NCBI GenBank assembly: GCA_017522785.1
Contig: JAFWYF010000007.1
Coordinates: forward strand, 1 to 64,000
Direction of reading: 5' to 3'
Source of the DNA: Bacteroidaceae bacterium
GTDB lineage: Bacteria; Bacteroidota; Bacteroidia; Bacteroidales; Bacteroidaceae
Length of the DNA: 64,000 nt
This document shows positions 53,900 through 63,463 of this stretch, one piece after another (the first letter of the stretch is position 1; every line of letters begins with the position of its first letter). The position numbers were made by a program, and so were the translations under genes. Below the pieces are notes generated by a model. That model was not told the DNA's origin. It ran no database searches and saw nothing but the letters and a program-made list of their open reading frames with translations.

Positions 53900-55177
53900 A
53901 TGAGAGAATTTTTAAAAACAGCAATTCTTATTGTGTGTGTTGCGTTGTGTGCGCAATCTGTTAATGCCCAGCGATGGGCGCGTGTAAATGATACCCCTGT
54001 AACTGTTTATAGTTTTACAGAAACGGTGAATACAGCTCCCGAGGTCGTGCAAATCTTCTATAATACACAAGGAGAGTATTTCCGCGACCCACGTGCACCA
54101 CGTTTTGTGCTAACCGACAGGGAAGGTAAGTGGGGTCTTGGAATAGGTGGATATGTGTTGGCAAGAGCCGAATACGACTTCGATGGAATTGTAGATAATA
54201 TAGATTTCCTACCTTCGGATATACAGCGTGATAAAGGTCCTTCGAGTCAGTATCAGATGGATATTACAACTTCAACTATTTTTATGAAATTGGTAGGTCG
54301 TAGTCGTTTGCTAGGCGATTTCTTTGTATATACGGCAGGAGATTGGCGTGGTAGCGGTAAGACATTTCATCTTTTACATGCCTATTTAAGCGCTAAATAT
54401 ATAACATTGGGATATACAACCGGTAGTTTTATGGACCTTGCTGCATATCCTGCAACAGTCGATAATGCCGGTCCTTGTGGAATGACATATTATCGCGCAA
54501 CACAACTTGCTTTGAAATATTCTTTCGATTGGGGCCTTTCAATGGGATTGGGTATTGAATCTCCCGATATAAATGCAAGCGAGAACGATTATGTTAGTGT
54601 TGGTGCTCAACGTTTTCCTAATATTCCAATCTTTGTGAAATATCAGTTCTATAAAGATACTCATGTGCGTGTGGGCGGTATTGTGCGAGACATTTCGTAT
54701 CGTAATCTTCTGAATAATTCCGAACGACAAAAAGTTGGCTGGGGAGCACAGGCTAGTACATTGGTTACTATTGGCAATTTCCAAATGAGTGGCCAATTTA
54801 CAATAGGCGAGGGTATTGGCTCTTTAATAAACGATGTTTCTAATATTGGCACCGATATAGTTCCTTCACCCAATGAGCCGGGAAAAATGACAATGCTTCT
54901 TACCAATGCTTGGTTTGCAAGTCTGCAATATAATATTGCTCCGGGTGTGTTTGCATCGGCAACTTATAGTCAAAGCAACATAAGCTCTAGCGATAGTTAT
55001 GGTTCGGCCAATCCAAATAATTATAAACGTGGACAATATCTGGCTGTGAATATGTTTGCTAACTTGAGTCAAAATCTGCAAATTGGAGTTGAGTATCTAC
55101 ATGGTTGGAGAACCGATTTTAATAATGATAAATTTAATGCAAACAGAATAAATATTATGGCAAGATATGATTTCTAA
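53900..55177 (+). CDS. DcaP-like outer-membrane porin
   Basis: A 425-aa protein: signal peptide to about VNAQ, then a predicted beta-barrel of repeated aromatic strands with a terminal phenylalanine (ARYDF), the outer-membrane insertion signal. The order of the strands (GLGIGGYVLARAEYDFDGIV near the start; FFVYTAGDWRGSGKTFHLLHAYLSAKY) fits the DcaP-like family of trimeric porins. The substrate is not known; small anionic molecules are typical. It is followed by a terminator, with the phosphate transporter next, so a phosphate-related role is possible. Confidence 0.75.
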   Translation: MREFLKTAILIVCVALCAQSVNAQRWARVNDTPVTVYSFTETVNTAPEVVQIFYNTQGEYFRDPRAPRFVLTDREGKWGLGIGGYVLARAEYDFDGIVDNIDFLPSDIQRDKGPSSQYQMDITTSTIFMKLVGRSRLLGDFFVYTAGDWRGSGKTFHLLHAYLSAKYITLGYTTGSFMDLAAYPATVDNAGPCGMTYYRATQLALKYSFDWGLSMGLGIESPDINASENDYVSVGAQRFPNIPIFVKYQFYKDTHVRVGGIVRDISYRNLLNNSERQKVGWGAQASTLVTIGNFQMSGQFTIGEGIGSLINDVSNIGTDIVPSPNEPGKMTMLLTNAWFASLQYNIAPGVFASATYSQSNISSSDSYGSANPNNYKRGQYLAVNMFANLSQNLQIGVEYLHGWRTDFNNDKFNANRINIMARYDF

Positions 55178-55213
55178 ATTTGTCATAAATAAATTTATTC
55201 TTAAATATATTAA

Positions 55214-55267
55214 TGAGGCAATCTTCAACTTTTATAAAAAAGAAATTTTGAAGATTGTCTCATTTTT
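55214..55267 (+). terminator. Terminator of the porin gene
   Basis: TGAGGCAATCTTCAA (55214-55228) pairs with 55248-55262 (one G-U), followed by TTTTT. Confidence 0.8.
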
Positions 55268-55279
55268 GTATTATTAATA

Positions 55280-55310
55280 TTTGCTATTGAAAATTGTTTT
55301 TATATTTTTG
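55280..55310 (+). promoter_or_regulatory. Promoter of the phosphate transporter gene
   Basis: TTTG (55280-55283), 19 bases, TATTTTTG (55303-55310), about 68 bases before the ATG. Confidence 0.7.
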
Positions 55311-55378
55311 CTCTGTTAAAAATAGTGTATACTATACTGAATAGATAATAAACACAGAATATACAAAACTTTTGATTT

Positions 55379-57667
55379 ATGGAAATAGCTTATATGCTAA
55401 TTATCGGCTTCTTGTTTATATTGGCAATCACCGATTTAACGGTGGGTGTAAGCAACGATGCCGTAAACTTTTTGAGTGCAGCAGTAGGTAGTAGAGCTGC
55501 TAAGTTGAAACATGTACTCATTGTAGCTTCAGTCGGTGTATTTATCGGAGCGGCTTTCAGTAGTGGTATGATGGATATTGCACGTCATGGAATCTTCCAT
55601 CCGGAATTTTTCTATTTTTCCGAAGTAATGTGCATCTTTCTTGCAGTGGTTATTAGCGATGTCTTTTTGCTCGACCTCTTCAATTCACTAGGTCTGCCAA
55701 CATCTACAACCGTATCTATGGTGTTTGAGTTGTTGGGTGCGGCATGTGTTATTGCTGTAATAAAATCCATCACAGGTAATTTCCCGCCCGAAAGTGCCGA
55801 TATGGTACGAAACTTTATGGATTTGCTTAATACAGATAAGGCATTGACAATGATAATCTCAATATTCTTGTCTGTAGCTATCGCTTTTGTATTCGGTCTT
55901 GTGGTGCAATGGATTTCGCGTCTTATATTTACATTCCATTATCGTCGTAATCTTGCCTCAAAAATAGGTATATTCGGTGGTATCGCTGTTACTTCCATTA
56001 TATACTTTATGCTTATCAAGGGTTTGAAGGGTAGCACTCTTATCCCAACCGATGTAAAGACATATATCGATGAAAATACAGGTATGCTTATGTTTGCAGC
56101 CTTCTGTTTCTTTACAGTGCTAATGCAAATTTTGCATTGGTGCAAGGTTAATGTTCTGAAAATAGTTGTTCTCATAGGTACATTTTCGCTTGCGTTGGCT
56201 TTTGCCGGAAACGACTTGGTAAACTTTATTGGTGTAACTCTTGCAGGTTTGTCATCATATCAGGATTTCACAGCCAATGCAATGGGTATAGCTCCCGATG
56301 CATTTGTAATGACATCACTTACAGAGTCAGCAAAAACTCCTGTATATTTCTTGGTTGGAGCCGGTGCGGTAATGGTGTTTGCATTGTGTACAAGTGAAAA
56401 AGCACGTAAAGTGTTGCAGACATCAATAAATCTCAGCAGTCAGAAAAACGAAGAGAACGATATGTTCGGCTCTTCGCCCATTGCACGTAACATGGTTCGT
56501 GTAACAACCAAGTTTGTGGATAGCATTTCGCGTAATACTCCCGAATGTGTTAAGGAGTGGATAAACAAACGTTTCCGTCCATTGGAAGAACGCGAGGATG
56601 TCGCTTTTGACCTTATTCGCGCGTCTGTTAATCTTGTGCTTGCAGGTTTGCTCATTGCAGTTGGAACATCTCTTAAACTTCCGTTGTCTACAACTTACGT
56701 TACATTCATGGTTGGTATGGGTTCTTCTTTGGCTGACCGTGCATGGGGACGTGAGAGCGCTGTTTACCGTGTAACAGGTGTTGTTTCTGTAGTCGGTGGT
56801 TGGTTCATTACAGCCGGTGCGGCCTTCATCTTGGCAGCTTGTGTTGCGGCAATTATGTATTACGGTGGAATGCCTGCAATGTTCATAATGATTGCTTTGG
56901 TCGTATATTTGCTTATACATAGCCATATCCGTTACAAGAAAAAAAATCAAAAAGAGCAAGAAGATGTTAGGGCTCAAGTTATAATGTCTTCAGAAGACAA
57001 AGACGAGGTTTGGGCGCTGTTAAAAGAGCATACAGCAGAGACACTGACAAGAACATTGACATTCTCGGCCGAAACATATAAAAGCCTTTTCGACTCTTTT
57101 GCTAAGGATGAATTACGCCCGTTGCGCTCTTCGCTAATAAAGATTATAGATGAGAAAAACTTTATGAAGAAGATGCGTCGTTTCGAAACCCGAGGCTTAC
57201 AACGTGTCGATGAGTCTTTGGCTTTTGAACGTAGTACATGGTATCACCTCTGTACAAACAGTTGTCAGCAGATGCTTAATACTTTAACACGTATTGGAGA
57301 ACCTATTAAGGAACATACAGAGAACAGTTTCAGCCCTCTTTCTAAAGAGTATATTAATGAGTTCACTCCCTTCTCCCGTAACATATACGAAGTGTTGATA
57401 GATATAAATAATATCTTGGCAACAGGCGATTATAGCACTGCCAATGCTGTTTCGGAGCGTGCAAAGGATTTGAAACATGCTCTAGCAACTCTCCGAAAAA
57501 CTCAAACAATTCGTCTTCACAAGAATGTAGGTAGTCTAAGAATGGATTTCGTATATTTGAATCTTATACAAGAGTCGCACGAGTTGCTCAGCGAGGTACG
57601 TAACTTGTTACGCGGTAGTAATAAACTATTTGCTAAAGCAGAAATAATAGCAAAACCACAAGAGTAA
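55379..57667 (+). CDS. Inorganic phosphate transporter, PiT family
   Basis: A 762-aa inner-membrane protein, long for PiT because it carries a C-terminal PhoU-like/DUF47 domain (about residues 545-750, helical, EHTAETLTRTLTF, KKMRRFETRGLQRVDES). The transporter part has the PiT repeats: NDAVNFLSAAVGSRAA in the N-half and GNDLVNFIGVTLAG and LPLSTTYVTFMVGMGSSLADRAWG in the C-half, with ~12 membrane helices. Phosphate uptake with H+ or Na+ is the family role. The own promoter and following terminator make it monocistronic. Confidence 0.92.
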   Translation: MEIAYMLIIGFLFILAITDLTVGVSNDAVNFLSAAVGSRAAKLKHVLIVASVGVFIGAAFSSGMMDIARHGIFHPEFFYFSEVMCIFLAVVISDVFLLDLFNSLGLPTSTTVSMVFELLGAACVIAVIKSITGNFPPESADMVRNFMDLLNTDKALTMIISIFLSVAIAFVFGLVVQWISRLIFTFHYRRNLASKIGIFGGIAVTSIIYFMLIKGLKGSTLIPTDVKTYIDENTGMLMFAAFCFFTVLMQILHWCKVNVLKIVVLIGTFSLALAFAGNDLVNFIGVTLAGLSSYQDFTANAMGIAPDAFVMTSLTESAKTPVYFLVGAGAVMVFALCTSEKARKVLQTSINLSSQKNEENDMFGSSPIARNMVRVTTKFVDSISRNTPECVKEWINKRFRPLEEREDVAFDLIRASVNLVLAGLLIAVGTSLKLPLSTTYVTFMVGMGSSLADRAWGRESAVYRVTGVVSVVGGWFITAGAAFILAACVAAIMYYGGMPAMFIMIALVVYLLIHSHIRYKKKNQKEQEDVRAQVIMSSEDKDEVWALLKEHTAETLTRTLTFSAETYKSLFDSFAKDELRPLRSSLIKIIDEKNFMKKMRRFETRGLQRVDESLAFERSTWYHLCTNSCQQMLNTLTRIGEPIKEHTENSFSPLSKEYINEFTPFSRNIYEVLIDINNILATGDYSTANAVSERAKDLKHALATLRKTQTIRLHKNVGSLRMDFVYLNLIQESHELLSEVRNLLRGSNKLFAKAEIIAKPQE

Positions 57668-57701
57668 TGAATAAATGCTCTTGGTAGAGCGCAAAAGTTA
57701 A

Positions 57702-57764
57702 AGTACCGATAGTTGCAATTCTAGGTTTCAGAAAACATTTCATTTGCTCTATCGGTGCTTTTTA
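57702..57764 (+). terminator. Terminator of the phosphate transporter gene
   Basis: AGTACCGATAG (57702-57712) pairs with CTATCGGTGCT (57749-57759, one G-U); T-run follows. The long loop is AT-rich. Confidence 0.65.
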
Positions 57765-57793
57765 TATAATAAACAACATAAAAAAAGAGAAAG

Positions 57794-58636
57794 ATGAAAC
57801 ATAATAAATTTATTGGAGCACATGTGTCAGCAAGTGGCGGTGTAGAGAATGTGCCACTAAATGCAATGGCTATAGGTGCAAATGCTTTTGCTCTTTTTAC
57901 AAAGAATCAAAGGCAGTGGGTTGCCTCTCCACTTACAGAAAAAAGTATAACCAAATTTAAGGAGAATTGCGCTAAGGGAGGTTTCGATTCTGCATATATT
58001 TTGCCTCACGATAGTTACCTGATAAATCTTGGTAGCCCAAATGAAGAGGGCTTGCAAAAGTCTCAGGCAGCATTTATAGACGAAATGAAACGTTGTGAGC
58101 AGTTGGGGTTACAGATGCTTAATTTTCATCCCGGTAGCCATCTTAACAAAATATCCATAGAGGAGTGTCTCGACAAGATTGCTGAAAATATAAATCTGGC
58201 TCTATCCATGACATCCGGGGTAACAGCTGTTATAGAAAATACGGCGGGGCAGGGTAGTAATGTAGGAAACAGACTAGAGGAGATACGCTACATCATAGAT
58301 CGTGTAGACGACAAGGAACGTGTTGGCTACTGCATCGATACATGTCATTTCTATTCAGCCGGATACGATATTGTGAACGATTACGAAGGGGCTTTCTCTC
58401 AATTGGATAGTGTTATTGGATTGAACTATCTCAAGGCGATACATTTGAACGATACTAAAAAACCTCTTGGCTCACGTGTGGACAGACACGAAAGTATTGG
58501 GCTAGGACTTTTAGGATTGGATTTCTTCCGTCGTTTTATGAAGGATAGCCGTTTTAATAATATACCTATAATATTAGAAACCCCAGATGAAACTAGATGG
58601 GCAGATGAAATAGCTCTGTTGCGCAGTTTTGAGTAG
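57794..58636 (+). CDS. nfo: Deoxyribonuclease IV (AP endonuclease Nfo)
   Basis: A 280-aa zinc-dependent AP endonuclease for base-excision repair. Motifs: [15 protein letters not shown], the metal ligands in [36 protein letters not shown] and [22 protein letters not shown], covering all the conserved zinc ligands. It follows the phosphate transporter terminator closely; no consensus promoter is seen in the 30-base gap, so readthrough or an unusual promoter is possible. Confidence 0.96.
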   Translation: MKHNKFIGAHVSASGGVENVPLNAMAIGANAFALFTKNQRQWVASPLTEKSITKFKENCAKGGFDSAYILPHDSYLINLGSPNEEGLQKSQAAFIDEMKRCEQLGLQMLNFHPGSHLNKISIEECLDKIAENINLALSMTSGVTAVIENTAGQGSNVGNRLEEIRYIIDRVDDKERVGYCIDTCHFYSAGYDIVNDYEGAFSQLDSVIGLNYLKAIHLNDTKKPLGSRVDRHESIGLGLLGLDFFRRFMKDSRFNNIPIILETPDETRWADEIALLRSFE

Positions 58637-58717
58637 TAAAATTCTCGCTATTTACGCGTATAACAGATAGGTCTAAAAAAATATTTTACGAAATTTCTGT
58701 TTTTTTTGAGGAAAAGT

Positions 58718-58748
58718 TTTGTGATTTCAATTTAAAACGTTACCTTTG
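58718..58748 (+). promoter_or_regulatory. Promoter of tRNA-Ser
   Basis: TTTG (58718-58721), 19 bases, TACCTTTG (58741-58748): a full consensus match. Confidence 0.85.
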
Positions 58749-58795
58749 CACCGTTAAATGAAAGACGACCATATCATTTGACAAAAAAACTTATT

Positions 58796-58880
58796 GGAAA
58801 GGTGGCAGAGTGGTCGATTGCACCGGTCTTGAAAACCGACGTACTGAGAGGTACCGGGGGTTCGAATCCCTCCCTTTCCG
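58796..58880 (+). tRNA. tRNA-Ser (TGA anticodon)
   Basis: An 85-base class II tRNA. Acceptor GGAAAGG pairs with CCTTTCC, discriminator G. Anticodon loop CTTGAAA in the stem CGGT/ACCG gives TGA. The variable arm and T-arm GGGGG-TTCGAAT-CCCTC are intact. CCA is not encoded. Its last 16 bases are the first element of the array that follows. Confidence 0.96.
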
Positions 58881-59216
58881 CAGATAGAAGAGACGAAAGT
58901 CTCTTCTATTTTTATTATGTGGGATGAGAACCCCCGGTCGGGGTTCGTAATCGACGCAGTCGCTTGCCTTAGCAAGAATCCCTCCCTTTCCGCAGATAGA
59001 AGAGACGAAAGTCTCTTCTATTTTTATTATGTGGGATGAGAACCCCCGGTTGGGGTTCGTAATCGACGTAGTCGCTTGCCTTAGCAAGAATCCCTCCCTT
59101 TCCGCAGATAGAAGAGACGAAAGTCTCTTCTATTTTTATTATGTGGGATGAGAACCTCCCGGTTGGGGTTCGTAATCGACGTAGTCGCTTGCCTTAGCAA
59201 GAATCCCTCCCTTTCC
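58865..59216 (+). repeat. Tandem array of tRNA-Ser 3'-end plus terminator units (112 bp, three and a bit copies)
   Basis: Units start at 58865, 58977 and 59089 (lengths 112, 112, 113) and a 15-base partial copy is at 59202-59216. Each contains AATCCCTCCCTTTCC of the tRNA 3' end, then a copy of the terminator hairpin (58885-58908 and copies +112, +224), then a GAACCCC/GGGGTTC hairpin and a 29-base segment. The units differ at only a few bases. The array has no coding capacity of its own; ORFs across it are tRNA-antisense artefacts. Confidence 0.95.
58885..58913 (+). terminator. Terminator of tRNA-Ser (first of three copies)
   Basis: TAGAAGAGAC-GAAA-GTCTCTTCTA followed by TTTTT; identical copies at 58997-59025 and 59109-59137 belong to the array. 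Confidence 0.9.
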
Positions 59217-59286
59217 TTTTTTCTCTATACTTATTGGTTCTTTCTTATCCTTCTTTGCGGTTTTGATATGATGTTTGTGTAGTACA

Positions 59287-59321
59287 AAAAAAGGCTATAA
59301 GCATTGCTTATAGCCTTTTTT
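59287..59321. terminator. Terminator downstream of the PpiD-like gene
   Basis: A GGCTATAAGCA/TGCTTATAGCC stem with A and T runs on both sides. It lies just after the stop of the minus-strand gene at 59340. Confidence 0.85.
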
Positions 59322-59339
59322 GCACTTAATTATCCTATT

Positions 59340-61475
59340 TTAGAAGAATAAGTATCTGTTGTCTGTAACCTCGGCTTTTTCGTAGAGGTCGTTAAGCAAA
59401 ATTGATGAACTACGTTGTCCGAGCATCATAATGTTATTTGCCTCAGCTTGTGCATTGTATGTGTTGTTCTCTTTTGCATTCTTTGCAATAAGTTTTATAA
59501 CATATACACCGCCTCTTCCTTGGATAGGTGCACTAACCTCGCCAACTTCCATTTTTGCTACAGCTGCGCTGATAACAGCCTCGCTGCTTGATGTTATGTT
59601 GATAAATGCGGGTGATGCAAAGTTGATACGTTTTACAACATCTGCCTTTACATTGCTCATCTTTCCAATCTCGTCGAAGTTCTTGCCTTGCATTTCAGCA
59701 ATAATCTTCTCTGCTTTCTTGTCTTTGAGAGCTTGTGTGTGCAAAGGAACATTCAAAGTTTCCATCTCTACATAACCTTTCTCGTTTACACCGGTGAGGG
59801 CTACAACCAAAAGATTGTCATTGTTTCCACACTCATAAAGAGGTGATACATTACCCTCTTTGGCCTCGGAGAATATCCAACGAAGTGCATTGCGTGTTCC
59901 TGCAACGTTCGCAATGTTGTGTGCGTATGTAAAGATATTATTTTGCTCCATTACACGGTAGCCAAACTCTTCGGCTTTGCTTTCGAGATCCTCAACGTTT
60001 TTGCATGATGCAACGAACTGGCTGAACTTGTTGTATGCCTCGTTGTATGTTTCAGAGCTAAACTGAGTGTTGCGTCTCAAAACCACAGCGTTGTATTTTG
60101 TCTCAGGATTTCTCTTCTCTGTTACCATGTAGATAATCTTGTTTGGCAATCCTTCGATAGACATTACTGCATATTGGTTTGTATTGGCATTGAATAGAGT
60201 GTTCAAGAACTCAACATCGTTCTCTTGTACACGCATTCCTTCATAGTTTGCAGATGTCAACCACACCTCTTCGCCTTCCTGTCCATATTTCTTTGCGACC
60301 TCTTTAAAGTCTGCACCACCTTTGAGTACATCTAACAAACTGTCTGTGAGTGCTTGTGTTGCAGCCTCGTCTTTTGCTGCTACGTACAAAACTTTGTAAC
60401 GAATAGAGTCGGCAACAGTTTCGCTAGAAAGATATTTAAATACGGTGTATGAATCGTCAGACTGGTTGTAGATAGGGCCAACAACTTGGTTGGGTTTAAT
60501 TGAGTCGAGGCGTAACTGTACCTCCTCGGGATATGCATCTTTCGCCCATGCCAAAGTTGTATAAGGTACTGTGCTGTAAGAAATACGGGCAAGTGTTGCA
60601 TAGTCTGCGTTGTCTGCCTTCAAAGAGTCTACGTATTCTGTAAGTTCTTTGTTCAACTCAGCGCGGTCTGCGGGGCTGGGAGTAACCTTGAAACTTACAT
60701 ACTTGATATTGCGGCTCTCTGCAAGTTGTTTGTATTGCTCTTTCTGCTCGTTGTAGAGTTTCTTGATGTCTGAATCCTCTACAGTAACATCGCTGTCTGC
60801 AACAGCAGTGTAGGGAACGGCTTTAATCTCTACATCGTAAGTGTTGTTGTTCAAATCGTAGTTGTTCTGTGCAACAACAGGGTTAGAGATAATAGAGTTT
60901 ACTACTAGTGATTGATATTTCTGAGCAAGAGCGTTGTCCATAATGCTCTTTTCTACAAATAACCAGTAGTCGTAAAGACCCTGATATTGCATTGCGATGT
61001 TGGGGTCATCTTTGTATCTGTCGTATTCGCTAAGGAACTGGTTAAGAGCATCTGAATCGAATTTTCTTGTTTGAGGGTTGTAGAAAGGAGTCTGTTGCAA
61101 AATAGGGTCTGTTCCCTCTTTGATGATGCTTTCCAACTCGGCGTCTGTAACTTTCAAACCAAGCTTGTCAGCCTCTTTCTTGATGATTTGTGTGCGAACG
61201 TATGTGTTCCATACCTCATCTTTTGCTTGAGCCTGCTCCTCTTCGCTAAGATTCTCGTTGTTACGTAGGAGTTTTACGATGTTCATATACTCCTCTACCA
61301 TTTCTTGGTATTCAATTGCAGAGATTTCCTCTCCGTTTACTGTGCCAACAGACTGTGTTCCCTGATGGGGTTGAAATATTCTCCATGCGTCTCCGGCAAT
61401 GAAAGCGAACAATGCAAGTCCTACAATGATAATAAGTAGAGGACCTGTGTTACGCAGTTTTTGTAATGTGGCCAT
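59340..61475 (-). CDS. PpiD-like periplasmic foldase / peptidylprolyl isomerase
   Basis: A 711-aa protein with a single N-terminal membrane anchor (about residues 12-30, LLIIIVGLALFAFIAGD), a SurA_N-like helical domain up to about residue 200, and parvulin-like regions (about 340-450 and 570-690). The parvulin active-site residues are not clearly conserved in my reading, so activity may be chaperone rather than isomerase. It would help folding of outer-membrane proteins. It is the last gene of an operon with CorC/HlyC, LptC and a TPR protein. A minus-strand -7-like TAACTTTG lies at 61536-61529. Confidence 0.85.
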   Translation of the reverse strand: MATLQKLRNTGPLLIIIVGLALFAFIAGDAWRIFQPHQGTQSVGTVNGEEISAIEYQEMVEEYMNIVKLLRNNENLSEEEQAQAKDEVWNTYVRTQIIKKEADKLGLKVTDAELESIIKEGTDPILQQTPFYNPQTRKFDSDALNQFLSEYDRYKDDPNIAMQYQGLYDYWLFVEKSIMDNALAQKYQSLVVNSIISNPVVAQNNYDLNNNTYDVEIKAVPYTAVADSDVTVEDSDIKKLYNEQKEQYKQLAESRNIKYVSFKVTPSPADRAELNKELTEYVDSLKADNADYATLARISYSTVPYTTLAWAKDAYPEEVQLRLDSIKPNQVVGPIYNQSDDSYTVFKYLSSETVADSIRYKVLYVAAKDEAATQALTDSLLDVLKGGADFKEVAKKYGQEGEEVWLTSANYEGMRVQENDVEFLNTLFNANTNQYAVMSIEGLPNKIIYMVTEKRNPETKYNAVVLRRNTQFSSETYNEAYNKFSQFVASCKNVEDLESKAEEFGYRVMEQNNIFTYAHNIANVAGTRNALRWIFSEAKEGNVSPLYECGNNDNLLVVALTGVNEKGYVEMETLNVPLHTQALKDKKAEKIIAEMQGKNFDEIGKMSNVKADVVKRINFASPAFINITSSSEAVISAAVAKMEVGEVSAPIQGRGGVYVIKLIAKNAKENNTYNAQAEANNIMMLGQRSSSILLNDLYEKAEVTDNRYLFF

Positions 61476-61610
61476 AATGTTTTATTTTTTTTATTGTTTT
61501 TATTATTTTTCTTGCGACTCAAACATGGCAAAGTTACAAAATTGCTTTTAATTTATTGCTATATTGTAACGAAAAAATGATGCCACGTTGTATGTTGCTG
61601 ACATTTTTTT

Positions 61611-62873
61611 CTATTCCAGAACTTTCAACTTAACAAGTTCTATTTTCATACTACGTTGTTTAATTATCTGAAAATGGAATTTGTCTATTGTGATAGTTTC
61701 ATTCAATTGTGGGAAGCGTCGGTGATATGCCAGAATAAAACCACCCAATGTCTGATATTCATCAGACTCAGGAAGCTCCAAACCAAATTGTTCATTTATT
61801 CTTTCCACTTCGAGACGTCCCGACAGCAAATATTCGTCGTTGCTAAGCTGTTTTGCTACGTGGTTGGTGTTGTCGTGCTCGTCTTCAATATCTCCAATAA
61901 TCTCCTCCAAAAGGTCCTCTAAAGATATAATTCCCGATGTCCCACCAAATTCATCTACTACTACAGCAAGAGATTTCTTTTGTTGCATCAGTGTGCGCAT
62001 TAGTTTCTGCGCCGATAATGTCTCGGGAACGATAGGCATTTTGCATATCTTCTTTTGCCATTTGTCGCCACTGCGGAACAACTCCGAAGAGTGAATGTAG
62101 CCTATAATGTTATCTATGTTCTCTTTGTATACAATAATTTTAGAGTGTCCCGACTCTATGAACATCGATTTTAGTTCCTCTATAGATGTATTTACCTCTA
62201 CAGCATCAATTTCGGTACGTGGTATGTAACAGTCGCGTACTCTGATATCGGAGAAATCGAGCGCATTCTGGAAAATACGAACATCGTTGTCTATGGCCTC
62301 TTCTTCTTCGCGAGCATTCTCTATACTGCTCTGTATCAAATTGTTTAGTTCATTCTTGCTGAATGTGGTGTCTCGTGCTTCCTTACCTATTTTTATATTG
62401 AAGATTCGTAAAACAAGGCATGACAGCCATGTTGTGAAACGTGCCAATGGATATAGCAGAATGTATATCGGATACATTAGAACTCCAAAACGTTTTACTG
62501 CTCCGTTGGGGTTTATTCTGAAAATTGCTTTTGGAATAAATTCTCCGGTGAAGATTATAATGATGGTAGATATTACTGTCTCCAGAATAAGGTGTATCGA
62601 TGCACTATCTGTTATGTTCTCCAATGGCGTTGCAAGTATTTTCGCCATTAGCATACCATAAATTACCAAAACAATGTTGTTTCCAACTAAAATGCTCGAT
62701 ACAAAGTTGTTGCTGTTGGAGTAGTATCTGTTTATCACATACGATGTGATAGTTCTGCCATTAAGGTCTATACCCATGAGCAACTTGTTAGATGCAATAA
62801 AGGCAATCTCCATGCCCGAAAATAGTGCAGAAAAGAGTATTACTATTATTAAAAATATTATTGTTGTTGTCAT
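61611..62873 (-). CDS. CorC/HlyC-type hemolysin family protein (DUF21 + CBS)
   Basis: A 420-aa protein with a DUF21/CNNM transmembrane domain of about four helices in the first 170 residues, two CBS domains (about residues 195-330: VRDCYIPRTEIDAVEVN, VVDEFGGTSGIISLEDLLEEIIG) and a C-terminal CorC_HlyC domain (LLSGRLEVERINEQFGLELP). CNNM-related proteins transport or regulate Mg2+ or other cations; the hemolysin name is historical. It starts 5 bases after lptC and lies in the envelope operon. Confidence 0.9.
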   Translation of the reverse strand: MTTTIIFLIIVILFSALFSGMEIAFIASNKLLMGIDLNGRTITSYVINRYYSNSNNFVSSILVGNNIVLVIYGMLMAKILATPLENITDSASIHLILETVISTIIIIFTGEFIPKAIFRINPNGAVKRFGVLMYPIYILLYPLARFTTWLSCLVLRIFNIKIGKEARDTTFSKNELNNLIQSSIENAREEEEAIDNDVRIFQNALDFSDIRVRDCYIPRTEIDAVEVNTSIEELKSMFIESGHSKIIVYKENIDNIIGYIHSSELFRSGDKWQKKICKMPIVPETLSAQKLMRTLMQQKKSLAVVVDEFGGTSGIISLEDLLEEIIGDIEDEHDNTNHVAKQLSNDEYLLSGRLEVERINEQFGLELPESDEYQTLGGFILAYHRRFPQLNETITIDKFHFQIIKQRSMKIELVKLKVLE

Positions 62874-62878
62874 TGTTA

Positions 62879-63463
62879 TTATTCCTCTATAGGAAATATA
62901 CCTTCGGTATTAAGTATTTGCCATTTTGTAAGGTTCTGGTTTGAATTAAAACCGCGACCTTCTGTAATTTGCTCTTGTTGTTCAATTTTAATGTAACTAT
63001 CGGAGTAGATATATCCACTATCTTGGTCCCAATAGAGCATGTCGGTGTAAAACTTTTCTCCTTTCTGGTTTTCAATGTGCACATTGCCAATGAGTTGCCA
63101 TAGTTCCGCCTTTGAAAAGAAATATGCTGTGTCGCACGATAAGTTGGCTTCGACTTGCATATTGTTATCATATTTTTCAAGATATACACCTTTCTCAAAT
63201 GCCCAATAGGGTGGGTTGCGCTTTTCGAACATGAGCCATTCTTCGGCTTCTATCTTGTAGCTTATTCTGCCGGAATCACTAATGAGGGTTGTTACACCAT
63301 AGGTGCTTATAAGTGATATCGAGTCTGGCGATTCCAGTGGCGCAGTAATATGTTTTTTACTGTCGTTACAGGAAAAAAGAAAAAATAGTACAACAATTGC
63401 CAAACCGGCAATTGTTGTACTTGTATTGTTGATTGTTTTTTTATCTGATTGTGGTTGTCTCAT
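62879..63463 (-). CDS. lptC: LPS export protein LptC
   Basis: A 194-aa protein with an N-terminal membrane segment (TIAGLAIVVLFFLFSC, a possible lipobox) and a beta-jellyroll LptC domain: DSGRISYKIEAEEWLMFE, VEANLSCDTAYFFSKAELWQLIGNVHIEN, the pattern of the LPS-transport bridge. It links the LptB2FG ABC exporter to LptA. It overlaps the TPR gene by 23 bases, and CorC/HlyC follows 5 bases downstream. The Bacteroidales form is small. Confidence 0.85.
   Translation of the reverse strand: MRQPQSDKKTINNTSTTIAGLAIVVLFFLFSCNDSKKHITAPLESPDSISLISTYGVTTLISDSGRISYKIEAEEWLMFEKRNPPYWAFEKGVYLEKYDNNMQVEANLSCDTAYFFSKAELWQLIGNVHIENQKGEKFYTDMLYWDQDSGYIYSDSYIKIEQQEQITEGRGFNSNQNLTKWQILNTEGIFPIEE

Noticed and set aside
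58754..59087. Minus-strand ORFs of 73 and 98 aa across tRNA-Ser and the array
   Set aside because: They are antisense translations of tRNA and terminator sequence ([12 protein letters not shown] type), repeated because the DNA is repeated; no start signal or homology.
58865..59216. CRISPR array
   Set aside because: Units are 112 bp with nearly identical content throughout and no variable spacers; no cas genes nearby.
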